The notes beneath the pieces were generated by a model, which had not been told where the DNA came from, did no database searches, and saw only the letters and a program-made list of their open reading frames with translations. The translations under genes were made by a program, and so were the position numbers. Of a stretch of 64,000 nt of DNA, positions 34,714 to 46,819 are shown in pieces (the first letter of the stretch is position 1; the number at the start of each line of letters is the position of its first letter). The stretch comes from Poa pratensis (lineage: Eukaryota; Streptophyta; Magnoliopsida; Poales; Poaceae), in contig CAMZMU010000096.1 in NCBI GenBank assembly GCA_947311845.1, forward strand, positions 16,707,655 through 16,771,654, in the 5' to 3' direction.

Positions 34714-37700
34714 CCCGTGTTGTAAAATTGTAATTTGAAAATGTCGACATTTATAAATTGTGTAGATTCGAGAATTGTTGGTATGCAAAGGGAGTTTGTG
34801 TTTGAAAGTTGTCTAGATTTCGAAAAGTAGTCAAATTAGGAAGTTATTTAGATTTTTTTGCGCGTTAGTAAAATGGTTAGGTTTGAAAGGCAGTTGGAAT
34901 TTTGAAATATTCAAAAATTTGAAAATGTCCGTTTTTGGAAGTTGTTTAGATTGTAAAATTGTTGGAACTCAAAAAAAGTATATGTTGAGAAGTTGTTGGG
35001 AAGCCATTTATGTTTGAATTGTTTGCATGTTTAGTAAATGCTCGGGTTTTGTAGAACCGTAATTAGAGGGAATGAATTTGCATTTTTGCTAGAATATTTA
35101 TCTAATATAGTTAGATAGTTTTAAATTATGGTATTTGTAAATATGTTAGGTAAATTGAAATTGTGAAATATAGTTCCATTTTGCCAAAATTTTCTTGTGT
35201 GCTACCATATTTAGAGGAAACGTATGGTGGGTATGTCTAACTATTATGTTTGTATTTTGATGTAAATGTGCAATTTAGATCATTAGTTAGAATGGAAATA
35301 CTGTATAAGCAACTGTTAAATTCAATCCATCTTTAGAGGAAAAGAATTTGTGTTTTATTGAAATGTGCATGTAATGTAGAGTTATTTAAATTTAAGTGCG
35401 TAGTTAGAGAGAGTTAAGTTCAACTTGAGTATTTAGTAAATTAAGTTGTATTTTTGGATCGAGTTTAGTTATAATATTTTGTGAATGTTAAATTATTTGG
35501 TTTGGTATGGTATGTTTGTGTGTTGCCTTAAGTAGTTAACTTAACTCAAAATTCGGAGATAATACATTGTTTGAGCATTTGTTAAATTCAATTTGAACTC
35601 AATCTATAATTTGACGAAATGAACGTGCATTCTCTGCAAATATTCACCTAGTCAAACATTTTTTTAAAGTGCAACTACAGAATTAGAGGAATTTAAGTTA
35701 TATTACTTCCAAGTTATGTTAGTTAAATTGAAATGGTCAAATATGATTCTGTCTTGCCATAAGTTTATTATGTGGCACCATAATAAGAGGAAATATAATA
35801 TGGTTATGTGAAAATATTGAATTTTCGTAGCATTTTTTTTTGTTTGCATAATTACAGGCAGTAAATGGAATTAGAGGAATTTAAGTTATATTACTTCCAA
35901 GCTTGAACAATTTTAGAATTTGGGTTGGAATGCTCAAGTATGGTTGTCTTTTTACTTGAAGGTATATAAATATTGCCCAATTTGAATTATTTAAACATGT
36001 TTGTGGTCATGCGGCATAAATAGTTAATGTATATTTTTTCATGTTAATGGTGATACATTTGTGGTATTTCTGAATACCGTGGTGGGAGAAATTTGAACTC
36101 CGTGGTGGGAGAAATATGAACTTGAAGATGCGCACATTCAAAATTTGTTTACATTTAAATGTATCGACATTAGAAAGGAAAAGTTTTCATTTACAAATTG
36201 TTTGAATTTCTAAATTGCTAGAAGTTGTTCGTATGTGATTTTTTTAGTGGTTTTTAGATAGTAAGATTTGGAAGGCATTGGAAATCTAAATAATTTTAAA
36301 CTTGAACCTTGATCAAATGATGTAAGTAGTCGTCTTTTTTTTGTGACAATGCCTATATGTTTGTTATCTTTGTGAATAGTTTGTGAAAAACCTTCAAATT
36401 TGTAAATGTCTACATCCAAACCCTAAACCCTAAAGTAGGCCCACATGTCGGAATTCTATCAATTTCTGGAATTGTTGCTGGAAAAAAATAATCTGAGTTG
36501 TGGGTCAACAACTGGTGTCATGCTCTTTGGTTTTTACGGATCGATAGAGAATTTCGCAAGGCAATGATTTTTTTTCGTGTTGTTTATAATACAGTTGACC
36601 ACCATGTTAACTAACCGATTATGAAAAATTGGGAATGCAAATAAAGTTTACTGTTAAAAAGGTGTTTATACTTCGAATTTTGTATTGTTGCGATAGTTTT
36701 GACTCTTTTTTTCTCCGCGGCATACGTTGTGCTCGCGTGGTAAATTTCAAATGTGGAACTGTGTGTATTTAAAAATGTTGTGTAGTTTCTTAATATTCAT
36801 ATTTGAAATTGGATCGTACGATCATAAGTAGTTAGCAATTATTTTTTTGTTGCGAATCTTGTGGTATGTTTCTTCATCTATGTAAATTTAACTGTCAAAT
36901 TGCAGAAAGGTTAGTTCAGTATGAACATTTATTAGATTCAGCTGCATAACTGTAAGAAGCTCATTTGTAGCATTGTTTGTAAATATTATTCTTTTTTTGG
37001 TTTCATATAATGTGTTTGATGGTTTTCTTAAATAGTAAATTTAATTCAACAATTGGTGAGAATACATCGTGTGAGCATGCATTAAGGTCAATTAAAAATT
37101 CATTCCAGAATTAGAGAAAATGAATTTGCATTCTGTTTAAATATTTATGAAGGCACGCATTTTAAAATGTAGCTACATAATTCGAGAGTTTTAAGTTATA
37201 TTACCTCTAAATATGTTAGTGTAATTGAAATCATCAAGTATGGTTTCAAATTGAAGTGTGAAATGTGTAAGGAGATGAATTGTCAATAAATATGTAAGCT
37301 TGGTGACAGTGGGAGAAGGCATAGAAAAAGAAAAGAAAGTAGAAAAAATGAAAACATGTAAACGAAAAGAAACAATTTGTCATTTTGAATATCTCCAGAT
37401 ATAATTAGGGAGAATGCACTTTGTGAGCATTCATCAAATTTTGATTTAGTGAAATTGGAGAAAATACTTTTAAACTTGAAAGCTCTTACGTTTGAAAGTT
37501 CTTCGAGATTGGAAATTGTTGGAATTGTAAAAAAGTTTACGTTTAAAAGCTGGTTAGTTTTCGAAGATTTGGCAAATTGAGAAGATATTCAGATTATAAT
37601 TATTTTTGACGTTTACGGAACGTTTTACGGAACGTTAAGTTTTGTGTGACAGTTAAAATTTTAGGAATATTCAAATTTTAAAATTCGATCGTATGGCGTA

Positions 37701-38137
37701 CGTGAACATCATTCATTTCTTTTGTTCATTTCCCGTATTTTGATGGAGTGTAAATTTAATGATACTGAATTTGTAATTTGTTTTACATTTGTTGGAATTT
37801 GTGGCAGACAGTGGGGCCCACTTGACTTGATGCAAATTAGATTTGAAATAGGGTGGAAAAGGTCCCAAAGTATTTGAAATGTTTATTTTTATTTTCCTCG
37901 TTTTTTTTCTAATTTTGTTCGAATTGATTTGGAGCTGTGTTTTAAAATTTGCAAAGTTTTTGCATAGAAGGAAAAAAAACCACGGAACGGCCCAGCAGCC
38001 CAGCCTGCCGCCACGGTGACGTCACGCTAACGTTACCAGTGGCCGGGCCTGGCCGCAGCGTCCCGCGGCGACGACCACGGCGGCGGCGCGCTGCCGTGTT
38101 ATGGGAGGTGTGCGGGGGCGTCGCGGACGCGCGCGAG
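34714..38137. other. AT-rich Helitron interior without genes
   Basis: About 3.2 kb of AT-rich DNA with no coding frame. It contains diverged internal repeats: aattagaggaatttaagttatattacttccaa-like units near 35682, 35868 and 37180, the last as attcgagagttttaagttatattacc. A GC-rich patch at 37975-38137 with CG-rich short repeats ends where the LTR element enters. Confidence 0.55.
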
Positions 38138-39707
38138 TGATACGTCTCAAACGTATCTATAATTTTTGATGTTCCATGCTGTTATTATATCAATTGCTAC
38201 ATGTTTTGGCTACACTTTATATCATTTTTATGCATTTTCTGGGACTAACCTATTAACAAGATGCCACAGTGCCAGTTCCCTGTTTTCTGCTGTTTTTGGT
38301 TTCAGAAAATCTATTAAGGAAATATTCTCGGAATTGGACGAAACAAAAGACATCGTCAATAATATCACGAGGAGATCACGGAGTCCAAAGGGGAGTCGGA
38401 GCAGACCCACCAGGGGGCCACGCCACACTAGGGCGCGGCCCAGGGTGGGCCCGCGCCCCCCTATGGCGTGGTGGCCCCCCTCGGCCACCGACGCCGCCTC
38501 TTCGCCTATATATTCTCCGCGACGCGAAAACCCTATTACGGTCGATCATATTCCACGAAAAGTTCCGTCGCGGCCGTCATCGTCAATCTCAGATCGGAGG
38601 AGTTCTGAAGCTCTTCCCGGCACCCTGCCGGAGGGGAGATCATCACCGGAGGGCTCTACATCACCATGCCTGCCTCCGGAGTGATGCGTGAGTAGTCCAC
38701 CCCTGGACTACGGGTCCATAGCAGTAGCTAGATGGTTGTCTCTCTACCTTGTGCCTCCATGTTTAGATCTTGTGAGCTGCCTAACATGATCAAGATCATC
38801 TTATTGTAATGCTAGATGTTGTGTTTGCTGGGATCCGATGAATATTGATACCATGTTTATTCAAGTTGTTTATCTATGTGCTCTTGATCTTGCATGCTCT
38901 CCGTTGCTAGTAGATGCTTTGGCCAAGTAGATGCTTGTGACTCCAAGAGGGGGTATTTATGCTCGATAGTGGGTTCAGTCTCTAGATATCTGGATCAGTG
39001 ACAGAAAGGTCTAAGATGGTAGATGTGCTGTTGCTACTAGGGATAAAACATTGGTGCAGTGTCCAAGGGCACTTGTATTGATTACATTACACACTTTACT
39101 TCATGCAATAATCTGTTGTTAGCAACTTAATACTGAATGGATGCGGATGCTGCCTTGAAGGTGGATTATTTAGGCATAGATGCGGTTGGAATAACGGTCT
39201 ATGTACTTTGTTGTAATGCCCAACTAGATTTCATAGTAGACATCTTGGCATGTATTGCATTGTTATGCCCTCTCTATTTGTCAATTGCCCAGCTGTAATT
39301 TGTTTACCCAACATGCTAGTTATCTGTTCTGAGAGAGACACCACTAGTGAACTGTGGACCCTGGTCCAATTTCCTCATACTGTTTACACAACCTGCTGCA
39401 ATCATCTGTTTCCTGTTACTTGCTGTTTTTCCTGCTGTTTTCCACACCATACGTTTAACTCTTTGTTTCTGCAAGACCGGAGAGATTGACAACCTCTCTG
39501 TTTCGTGTTGGGCAAAGTTCTGGTTTGTGTCTGTGCAGATTCCACGTTGGTGCAAGCTCCCTAGCGCCAGGGGGAGTCAACATCAACAACCTTCCGATAG
39601 ATCGTCAAGTCCTACTGGATTGATAACCTTGGGTAGATTTTCAAGGGAAAACTTCTGCTGTCTACATCATAACCTTCCTCTTGGGGTTCACCAACACGTA
39701 GCCATCA
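38138..39707 (+). repeat. Complete 5' LTR of the Athila-like element
   Basis: 1,570 bp from tgatacgtctcaaacg to gtagccatca. A TATA-like tatatatt lies at 38507-38514 after a GC-rich stretch, a plausible transcription start region. It serves as the full-length reference for the shortened copies at 6794-7683 and 44594-45707. Confidence 0.88.
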
Positions 39708-39717
39708 AGCTGTTTTC

Positions 39718-39735
39718 TGGCGCCGTTGCCGGGGA
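39718..39735 (+). other. Primer-binding site of the Athila-like element
   Basis: tggcgccgttgccgggga, ten bases after the LTR end; this is the usual Athila-type site in grasses. Confidence 0.8.
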
Positions 39736-39907
39736 CTTGGAGGCTATTGGAAAGGGGAGTCTCTCAGTTCCAATCTCTTTACTTTGTTTTTGTCTTGTTT
39801 TAGTTTTGTTTTGCTTGCTGTTAAAAATCAAAAACCCAAAAAAATTAAATTCCTGCATCTAGTTTTTAATTTCGAGTTGCCCTGTTGCTTGTTTTAGTCT
39901 TGCTAAA

Positions 39908-41364
39908 ATGAGTAATCCTGAAAATACTAAGTTGTGTGACTTTACTAGCACAAACAACAATGATTTTATCTGTACACCCATTGCTCCACCTGCTTCTAAA
40001 GCAGAATTTTATGAGATTAAGCCTGCACTGTTAAATCTGGTTATGAAAGAGCAATTTTCTGGTGTTAGTACTGATGATGCTGCTGCCCACTTAAACAACT
40101 TTGTTGAACTTTGTGATATGCAAAAGTATAAGGAGGTAGAGAGTGATATTATTAAGCTGAAATTGTTTCCTTTCTCTTAAGAGGAAGAGCTAAAGATTGG
40201 TTGCTATCTTTGCCTAGAAATAGTATTGATTCCTGGACTAAATGCAAAGATGCTTTCATTGGAAAATATTATCCTCCTGCTAAAATTATCTCTTGAGAAG
40301 TGGTATTATGAACTTTAGGCAACTTGATAATGAGCATGTTGCCCAAGCTTGGGAAAGAATGAAGTCTTTGGTTAAAAATTGCCCCACTCATGGACTGACT
40401 ACTTGGATGATCATCCAAACCTTTTATGCAGGACTAAATTTTTCTTCAAGGAATTTATTGGACTCGGCTGCTGGAGGGACCTTTATGTCCATCACTTGGG
40501 TGCTGCTACAAAGCTTCTTGATGATATGATGGTAAATTATTCTGAATGGCACACTGAAAGGGCTCCAACTGGTAAGAAGGTAAATTCTGTTGAGGAAATT
40601 TCCTCCTTGAGTGATAAAGTTGATGCTATTATGACTATGCTTTCGAATGGACATGGTGTTGTGGATCCAAATAATATTCCTCTTGCTTCTTTGGTTGCTC
40701 ATGATGAGAAAAATGTTGATGTAAACTTCATTAAAAATAACAACTTCAACAACAATGCTTATAGGAATAATTTTGGTAGCAACAATTATAGGCCATATCC
40801 TGCTAATGGTAGCAACTCTTATGGTAATTCTATGGCAATTCCTACAGTAACAATAGAAGTGTGCCCTCTGATCTTGAAGTCATGCTTAAGGATTTTATTA
40901 GCACACAAACTACTTTTAATAAAACTGTTGAGGAAAAGCTAGGAAAAATTGATACTCTTGCTGCTAAAGTTGATAGTCTTGCTCATGATGTTGAAATGCT
41001 GAAAATAAAAGCTATTCCTAGTGATATTAGAGAGAGTAAAACACTCAATGCTATCCAAATTAAAATTGATAATAACATTAGGATGCTTGCTGAACTTCAT
41101 GAAAGATGGGAGAGAGAAGAAAGAGAAGCTGAAATTGCTGAACAAAATAGTGTTGTTAGAGTTTGCACTATTTTTACTAATGAAACAAATGATGCCTCAC
41201 ATGCTAATGCGCCCCCTACTGTTAGTGAAAAGATAATAAGTGTTGGAAATGTCTCTACTACCTCTACAAAAAGTTTAAATTGCCTGATAGCACTACTTTT
41301 GTTCCTAGTAAAAGTGCTGAAATTTTTAGAGGTGTTGGTGATAATTGCTCCATTGTTTTTATGA
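39908..41364 (+). pseudogene. Gag of the Athila-like element, multiply frameshifted
   Basis: Starts at ATG 39908 (MSNPENTKLCDFTSTNNND). The gag core is spread over several frames: FSGVSTDDAAAHLNNFVEL, then RAKDWLLSLP, IDSWTKCKDAFIGKYYPP, FRQLDNEHVAQAWERMKSL and GAATKLLDDMM. Asn-rich sequence (INNNNFNNNAYRNN-like) and a coiled coil (KLGKIDTLAAKVDSLAHDVE) follow. Breaks are near 40178, 40295, 40480 and 40850. This is the structural protein of a retroelement particle; this copy cannot make it. Confidence 0.82.
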
Positions 41365-42007
41365 CAACAACTTCAATTTCGAAAATTGTAACATAACTGA
41401 AGTCATCATGTTCTTGCAAAAGCTAGCTAAGAGTCCTAATGCTAGTAAAATAAATATGGCTTTTACTGAACATATTATCAAAGCTCTCATGCATGCTAGG
41501 GAAGAAAAATTAAAACTTGAAGCTTCTATCCCTAGGAAGTTAGATGATAATTGGGAACCTGTTATTAAAATGAAACTGAGTGAGTTTGAATGCAATGCTT
41601 TGTGTGACCTTGGTTCTTGTATTTCGGTTATGCCTAAAAATTTATATGATATTCTCAAGCTTGCACCTTTGGAAAAATGTCATTTGGATGTTCACTTTGC
41701 TGATTCTTCTATGAAGAAACCTTTAGGAAAAGTTGATGATGTTTTGATAATGGTTAATAACAATCTTGTCCCTGTTGATTTTGTGGTTTTGGATATTGAA
41801 TGCAATCCTTCTTGTCCTATTGTTTTGGGAAGACCTTTTCTGAGAACTGTTGGTGCTGTTATTGATATGAGAGAGGGGAATATAAAATTTCAATTCCCAC
41901 TCAAGAAAGGTATGGAACACTTCCCTAGGAAGAAGATGAAATACTCACATGATACTAGTGTCAAGACAAATTATGGTTTTGGATTTTCTGGTCTTGACAA
42001 TACTTGA
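41345..42007 (+). CDS. Protease-like domain of the Athila-like element
   Basis: 220 codons open. A helical lead (TEHIIKALMHAREEKLKLEA) precedes a retropepsin-like fold with the active-site loop ALCDLGSCISVMP (DLGS in place of DTG/DSG), VDFVVLDIE and PIVLGRPFLRT, ending SGLDNT then stop. In autonomous relatives the polyprotein continues into reverse transcriptase; here it stops and non-coding DNA follows. Whether the domain is active cannot be told. Confidence 0.75.
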   Translation: MLHCFYDNNFNFENCNITEVIMFLQKLAKSPNASKINMAFTEHIIKALMHAREEKLKLEASIPRKLDDNWEPVIKMKLSEFECNALCDLGSCISVMPKNLYDILKLAPLEKCHLDVHFADSSMKKPLGKVDDVLIMVNNNLVPVDFVVLDIECNPSCPIVLGRPFLRTVGAVIDMREGNIKFQFPLKKGMEHFPRKKMKYSHDTSVKTNYGFGFSGLDNT

Positions 42008-44593
42008 TGCATCTCTTCATGCCTAGCTCAAAGGCATTAAAGAAAAGCACTTCTGGGAGATAACCCATGTTTTTATTTGCTGTTTTATTTTTGTTTTCTT
42101 GAGTCAAGGATGCTTGTTTACCTCTGTAGCAACTCCTTTGTATCTTTTATTTGCTGTTTTGTTGTGCCAAGGAGAGTTACTAATGCAAAGTTGGTTTTTA
42201 TTTTCGGGACTGCATTGGGACAGATTGCTGTTCGTCACCGTTTAATTCAGTAGAAAATCAGAAAAAATCGAAAAATGCTGAAACTTTTTGTGCATGTTCC
42301 TGATGATGTTACGCAACTTTCATTATTTCAAAAGTTTTTCATCTGAGCATCGTAAGTGCCTCGAAAAAATTCGTCATTACAGACTGTTCTGGTTTGACAG
42401 ATTCTGTCTTTTATTTTGCATTCTCTCTTTTACAAGTTTTTAAGTGGTTTCTTTTCGTGTAAAAGTGCCCACTTGAGCCTAGTAACAGTGGCTAATGTTT
42501 AAAATAGTTGGCTTGTGAGTTTTGTCTTTGCTAGAACTTTGAAGTATTATCTTTTAGTGCACTAACCTGCTAATGAGAAAAGCTGTTAAGTTTTGGTGTG
42601 AAGGAAGTTTTCAAGTGTTGATAGAGGAGAATGATATTACATGATCAAGAAGAGTGAAGAGCTTAAGCTTGGGGAGGCTTACCTCCCCAGCATATTTCAA
42701 GAAGACTCAAGCATCTAAGCTTGGGGATGCCCAAGGCATCCCCTTCTTCATCTACAAATTATCAGGTCATCTCTAATGGTGCTATATTTTTATTGCTTCA
42801 TACTAGTGTACTCTTCCTTGGAGCGTCAGTGTGTTTTTGTTTTCAGTTTGTTTTGTTTTGTTTGCTGTGCTATACTTGTTGGATCCTAGCATTCATGTTT
42901 GGGAGAGAGACACGCTCCACTTTTTCATTAGAATACTCTTGTGCTTCACTTATACTTGTTGAGTATTCCTGTCTAGTTGCTGTTATTGCTGTTAGCTCTC
43001 AGTTTTTCATATCTCTTGTTAGAGCTTTCAGTTTCTTTTGAAGAAAGTACTCTCTTGCTTCACTTATATCTGTTTGGAGAGTTGTCAAATAAGTTGATTG
43101 GTGTTTGGTTGGACCAGAAAAATGCTATGCATGTGGTAGTGGTATAAAATGCTTACATGAATCTTTTTAGATCGTTGTCTTGAGTAATTTGATGCTTGCC
43201 AATTGTTTTGAGCTGTCAAGTAATTAATGTTTAAGCTTGTGCATCATGTAAGTAATGGCTATTAATGAAGAACTACTATAAGGATTTTCTGCTATAATAA
43301 TCTGTTGCATAATTGGAAGTCCATAGTAGTCTAGATAATTTTTGGATGAAGGCTATGTGTTAACAAGGAAGACAGTGGGAGTCTATGGTTCGTCAAACCT
43401 TGTGTTTTATGTACACTCTTGCTATTCCAGTTGATAATGATGTTTGCTTATAATAACCTTGCTAGCCTAAACTCTGTACTAAGAGGGAATGCTTCTTGTA
43501 CATCCAAAACCTTGAGCCAAATCCATGCCACCTGTGTCCACCATACCTACCTATTATGTGGTGTTTTCACCATTCCAAGTAAATTTCTTCATGTGCTATC
43601 TACTAACTACTCAAAACTGTTACATTTCCTTTTTGTGTCACTACTTGAAAAGCTCATAAGGACGTAGATAGGTGGTCTTTATTTCCTGGTTGATCAAATT
43701 TTACACACCTGGACTAGTGGCATATACATCCGCTTATCCAATAATTTTGCAAAAAGAGCTGGCAACGGGGTGCCCAGTCCCAATTAATTACAACTTTAAC
43801 CAAACAATTCTCTTCACATCTTTTTGCCCCTGATTCGTCAGTCAAGCAATGTTCACAAGTGTGTAAACAAAAGAGAAGAGGGATGATCTGCCCGCTGGTA
43901 GAAATAACGTCCTTCATGGGAGCCGCTCTTGTAAAGTTTGATCAACTAGTGAAGTAGAGTATTGCCTATTTGCTGATTTGTTGACACCTGTATACACCAT
44001 TACCTTACAAAACAATATTTTATGCTCTCTATATGCCTTCGGGAACTACAGCTCTAGCACATGATGTTAATCCCTGCTTCCCTCTGCGAAGGGCCATTCT
44101 TTTACTTTTATGTTGAGTCAGTTTTCCCACTTCTTTCTGTCTACTTAAGCAAACATCATTGTCAACTCCAGTATAACAGTTTTTACATAACTTTGTGTTT
44201 GGTTGATCATATTCTTTGCATTGACATTATCTATATGATATACATGTTGAAAGTTGAAGCAAAAGCTGAAGCTATTATCTTCCTTTGTGTTGATACAAAC
44301 ACTTTCATGTTGAGAATTATTGCTGCTGTGACTAACTATTATGTTAGACTATTATATCTCTAAATGTTTTATAGTGTTATTCATGAAAGTTTGCACTTGT
44401 GTGATCACTTATGTTTACTCTTTATTTACTTGCTTGCAAACTATAGACCATTGGCTTGGATCACTTCATTCAGATCATGTGCATTACATTGTTATTTGAT
44501 CAAAGATTGTGTTGGTAGCATGTCACTTCAAAAATTATCTGTTTTTATCGTTTACCTACTCGAGGACGAGCAGGAACTAAGCTTGGGGATGCT
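42008..44593 (+). other. Non-coding 3' region of the Athila-like element
   Basis: No domain is found. The part from 42756 matches 4964-6793 of the nested copy closely, except for a module of about 300 bp (43666-43974 here, 5872-6165 there) that differs completely. The region ends with cgaggacgagcaggaactaa and aagcttggggatgct, the purine-rich tract before the 3' LTR. Confidence 0.7.
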
Positions 44594-45707
44594 TGATACG
44601 TCTCAAACGTATCTATAATTTTTGATGTTCCATGCTGTTATTATATCAATTGCTACATGTTTTGGTTACACTTATATCATTTTTATGCATTTTCTGGGAC
44701 TAACCTATTAACAAGATGCCACAGTGCCAGTTCCCTGTTTTCTGCTGTTTTTGGTTTCAGAAAATCTATTAAGGAAATATTCTCGGAATTGGACGAAACA
44801 AAAGACATCGTCAATAATATCACGAGGAGATCACGGAGTCCAAAGGGGAGTCGGAGCAGACCCACCAGGGGGCCACGCCACACTAGGGCGCGGCCCAGGG
44901 TGGGCCCGCCCCCCCTATGGCGTGGTGGCCCCCCTCGGCCACCGACGCCGCCTCTTCGCCTATATATTCTCCGCGACGCGAAAACCCTATTACGGTCGAT
45001 CATATTCCACGAAAAGTTCCGTCGCGGCCGTCATCGTCAATCTCAGATCGGAGGAGTTCTGAAGCTCTTCCCGGCACCCTGCCGGAGGGGAGATCATCAC
45101 CGGAGGGCTCTACATCACCATGCCTGCCTCCGGAGTGATGCGTGAGTAGTCCACCCCTGGACTACGGGTCCATAGCAGTAGCTAGATGGTTGTCTCTCTA
45201 CCTTGTGCCTCCATGTTTAGATCTTGTGAGCTGCCTAACATGATCAAGATCATCTTATTGTAATGCTAGATGTTGTGTTTGCTGGGATCCGATGAATATT
45301 GATACCATGTTTATTCAAGTTGTTTATCTATGTGCTCTTGATCTTGCATGCTCTCCGTTGCTAGTAGATGCTTTGGCCAAGTAGATGCTTGTGACTCCAA
45401 GAGGGGGTATTTATGCTCGATAGTGGGTTCAGTCTCTAGATATCTGGATCAGTGACAGAAAGGTCTAAGATGGTAGATGTGCTGTTGCTACTAGGGATAA
45501 AACATTGGTGCAGTGTCCAAGGGCACTTGTATTGATTACATTACACACTTTACTTCATGCAATAATCTGTTGTTAGCAACTTAATACTGAATGGATGCGG
45601 ATGCTGCCTTGAAGGTGGATTATTTAGGCATAGATGCGGTTGGAATAACGGTCTATGTACTTTGTTGTAATGCCCAACTAGATTTCATAGTAGACATCTT
45701 GGCATGT
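44594..45707 (+). repeat. Truncated 3' LTR of the Athila-like element
   Basis: Matches 38138 to about 39256, then breaks off inside ggcatgt|cgctgatcg; the last ~455 bp of the LTR and its target duplicate are missing. It joins the remaining Helitron 5' end. Confidence 0.88.
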
Positions 45708-45835
45708 CGCTGATCGACGGCGCGGATCGAGCCACTGTAGAACACTGTAGATTTTCTACAGTGACTACTGTAGCTTCTACAGTAAGCGGAGCGCTCTCAG
45801 CGCGAGAATTCACACTGCTTTTATATAGTTAGTAA

Positions 45836-46215
45836 TGGGTCGCGTTCGCCTTGTATTTTGTGTTAGCTTGTGTGTACTTCAACTTTTATTGAGCTTCAGA
45901 TTAACCAACTCGGCGTCCAATCGGCCGCTTCTCGTTGGAGCAAATAGTACGGGGTGCAAGAGGAATTGAATGATGACTTTGTATTTGCGCTTATCAGTTA
46001 GACACTCAAGAGTGAGAAAAGTAATTTCGGTGAGGCACCAAGGGGAATGACTCCATGGTTGTCAGATTTAGCGTTTTCGACGAGGCTCCAGCGAGTTAGA
46101 TTTGCTGCCGGAGAGCTTGAATCGACGAAATTCAGGTTGCCATGGATATGATGGTACGAGGTTAGTAGCTTGGAAATTTTGTATGTTGCATCGGTGTGTT
46201 TCTCAAAGCTGCAAA
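45836..46215 (+). repeat. R1 repeat, copy 3, right part
   Basis: Resumes R1 at gggtcgcgttcgcc and follows copy 1 through ttgagcttcagattaaccaactc, ggagcaaatagtacggg, tgtatttgcgcttatca and gacactcaagagtgag. From 46150 it follows copy 2 (ggtacgaggttagt, gttgcatcggtgt). Confidence 0.65.
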
Positions 46216-46819
46216 GTCGTGTGCGTCTTGTTGCAAACACAAGAGTGAGAAAATGCGACGATTTTGGGCGTCTGCTGCACATGTTGCTTCAACATTGTAA
46301 ATGTTTTCATGAGATGCTGCAAACGTTGGCCCGTGTGGTTGATTTTTTCTTGCGACCTATGGGAATTTATTGTGACCCATGGGATTCACTGCGTACGCAC
46401 CCTTCTTGCCACATTGGTGTTTTCGAAATGCTACGACATATTTCATGTTTTTGACACCTCCCAGAAAAAAATGTTGTGACCATGTTGAAATAGTAAAAAA
46501 TGATGTTGCGTAGTGTAGGAGTATGTTGCAATGGACGATCAATATATAAAACATTTTCGTGAGATCCGATGTCTCTAGAGGAGGCAATATAGAATTCATC
46601 CCGACCGGCCAATCCGAGATATTTTTGAATTTGTCATAATAAACTTGATCAGTATAGAAAAAAAGATGCACACTATGGCTTATGTATATATATGGTTTTC
46701 CAAATTACATCTGAATGCATAGATTTGATAATAAGTATGTTGGCTCTGGACGGGTTAGGGTGCAAGTCCATTATCATTTGTAGTCATATACACATATGAT
46801 GATATTTAGGTACCATGTA
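46216..46819. other. Unassigned AT-rich sequence
   Basis: No gene or transposon end recognised. Short frames at 46170-46671 on both strands overlap and have no recognisable features. Confidence 0.35.

Larger units (their letters stand above)
38138..45707 (+). mobile_element. Athila-like gag-protease-only LTR element, 3' LTR truncated
   Basis: 5' LTR 38138-39707, primer-binding site at 39718, gag and protease-like region (39908-42007), about 2.6 kb of non-coding 3' region, then a 3' LTR that breaks off at 45707. Reverse transcriptase, RNase H and integrase are absent: after the stop at 42007 no frame carries their motifs. It therefore depended on a partner element. It is the same family as the nested copy at 4762-7683. 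The five bases before it are gcgag; the matching right duplicate has been lost with the LTR end. The family name is not certain. Confidence 0.88.
34683..45835 (-). mobile_element. Probable non-autonomous Helitron, containing a nested LTR element
   Basis: Read on the minus strand, the left boundary ends in CTAG (34683-34686), preceded by 11 nt and a perfect 6-bp-stem hairpin gcggcg/cgccgc (34698-34712). This is the diagnostic Helitron 3' end, and the next host base is T. The right boundary reads A|ttactaactatataaaagc on the minus strand, similar to the grass Helitron 5' start tctctactatataaaag, so the insertion lies between A and T without target duplication. The two R1 halves at 34682 and 45836 are continuous in the other R1 copies, supporting these borders. 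Own sequence: 34683-38137 (very AT-rich, except 37975-38137) and 45708-45835. No Rep/helicase is coded. Confidence 0.7.

Noticed and set aside
34714..37974. AT-rich stretch considered as a centromeric or satellite array
   Set aside because: Internal similarities are few and irregular, and the Helitron borders explain it better.
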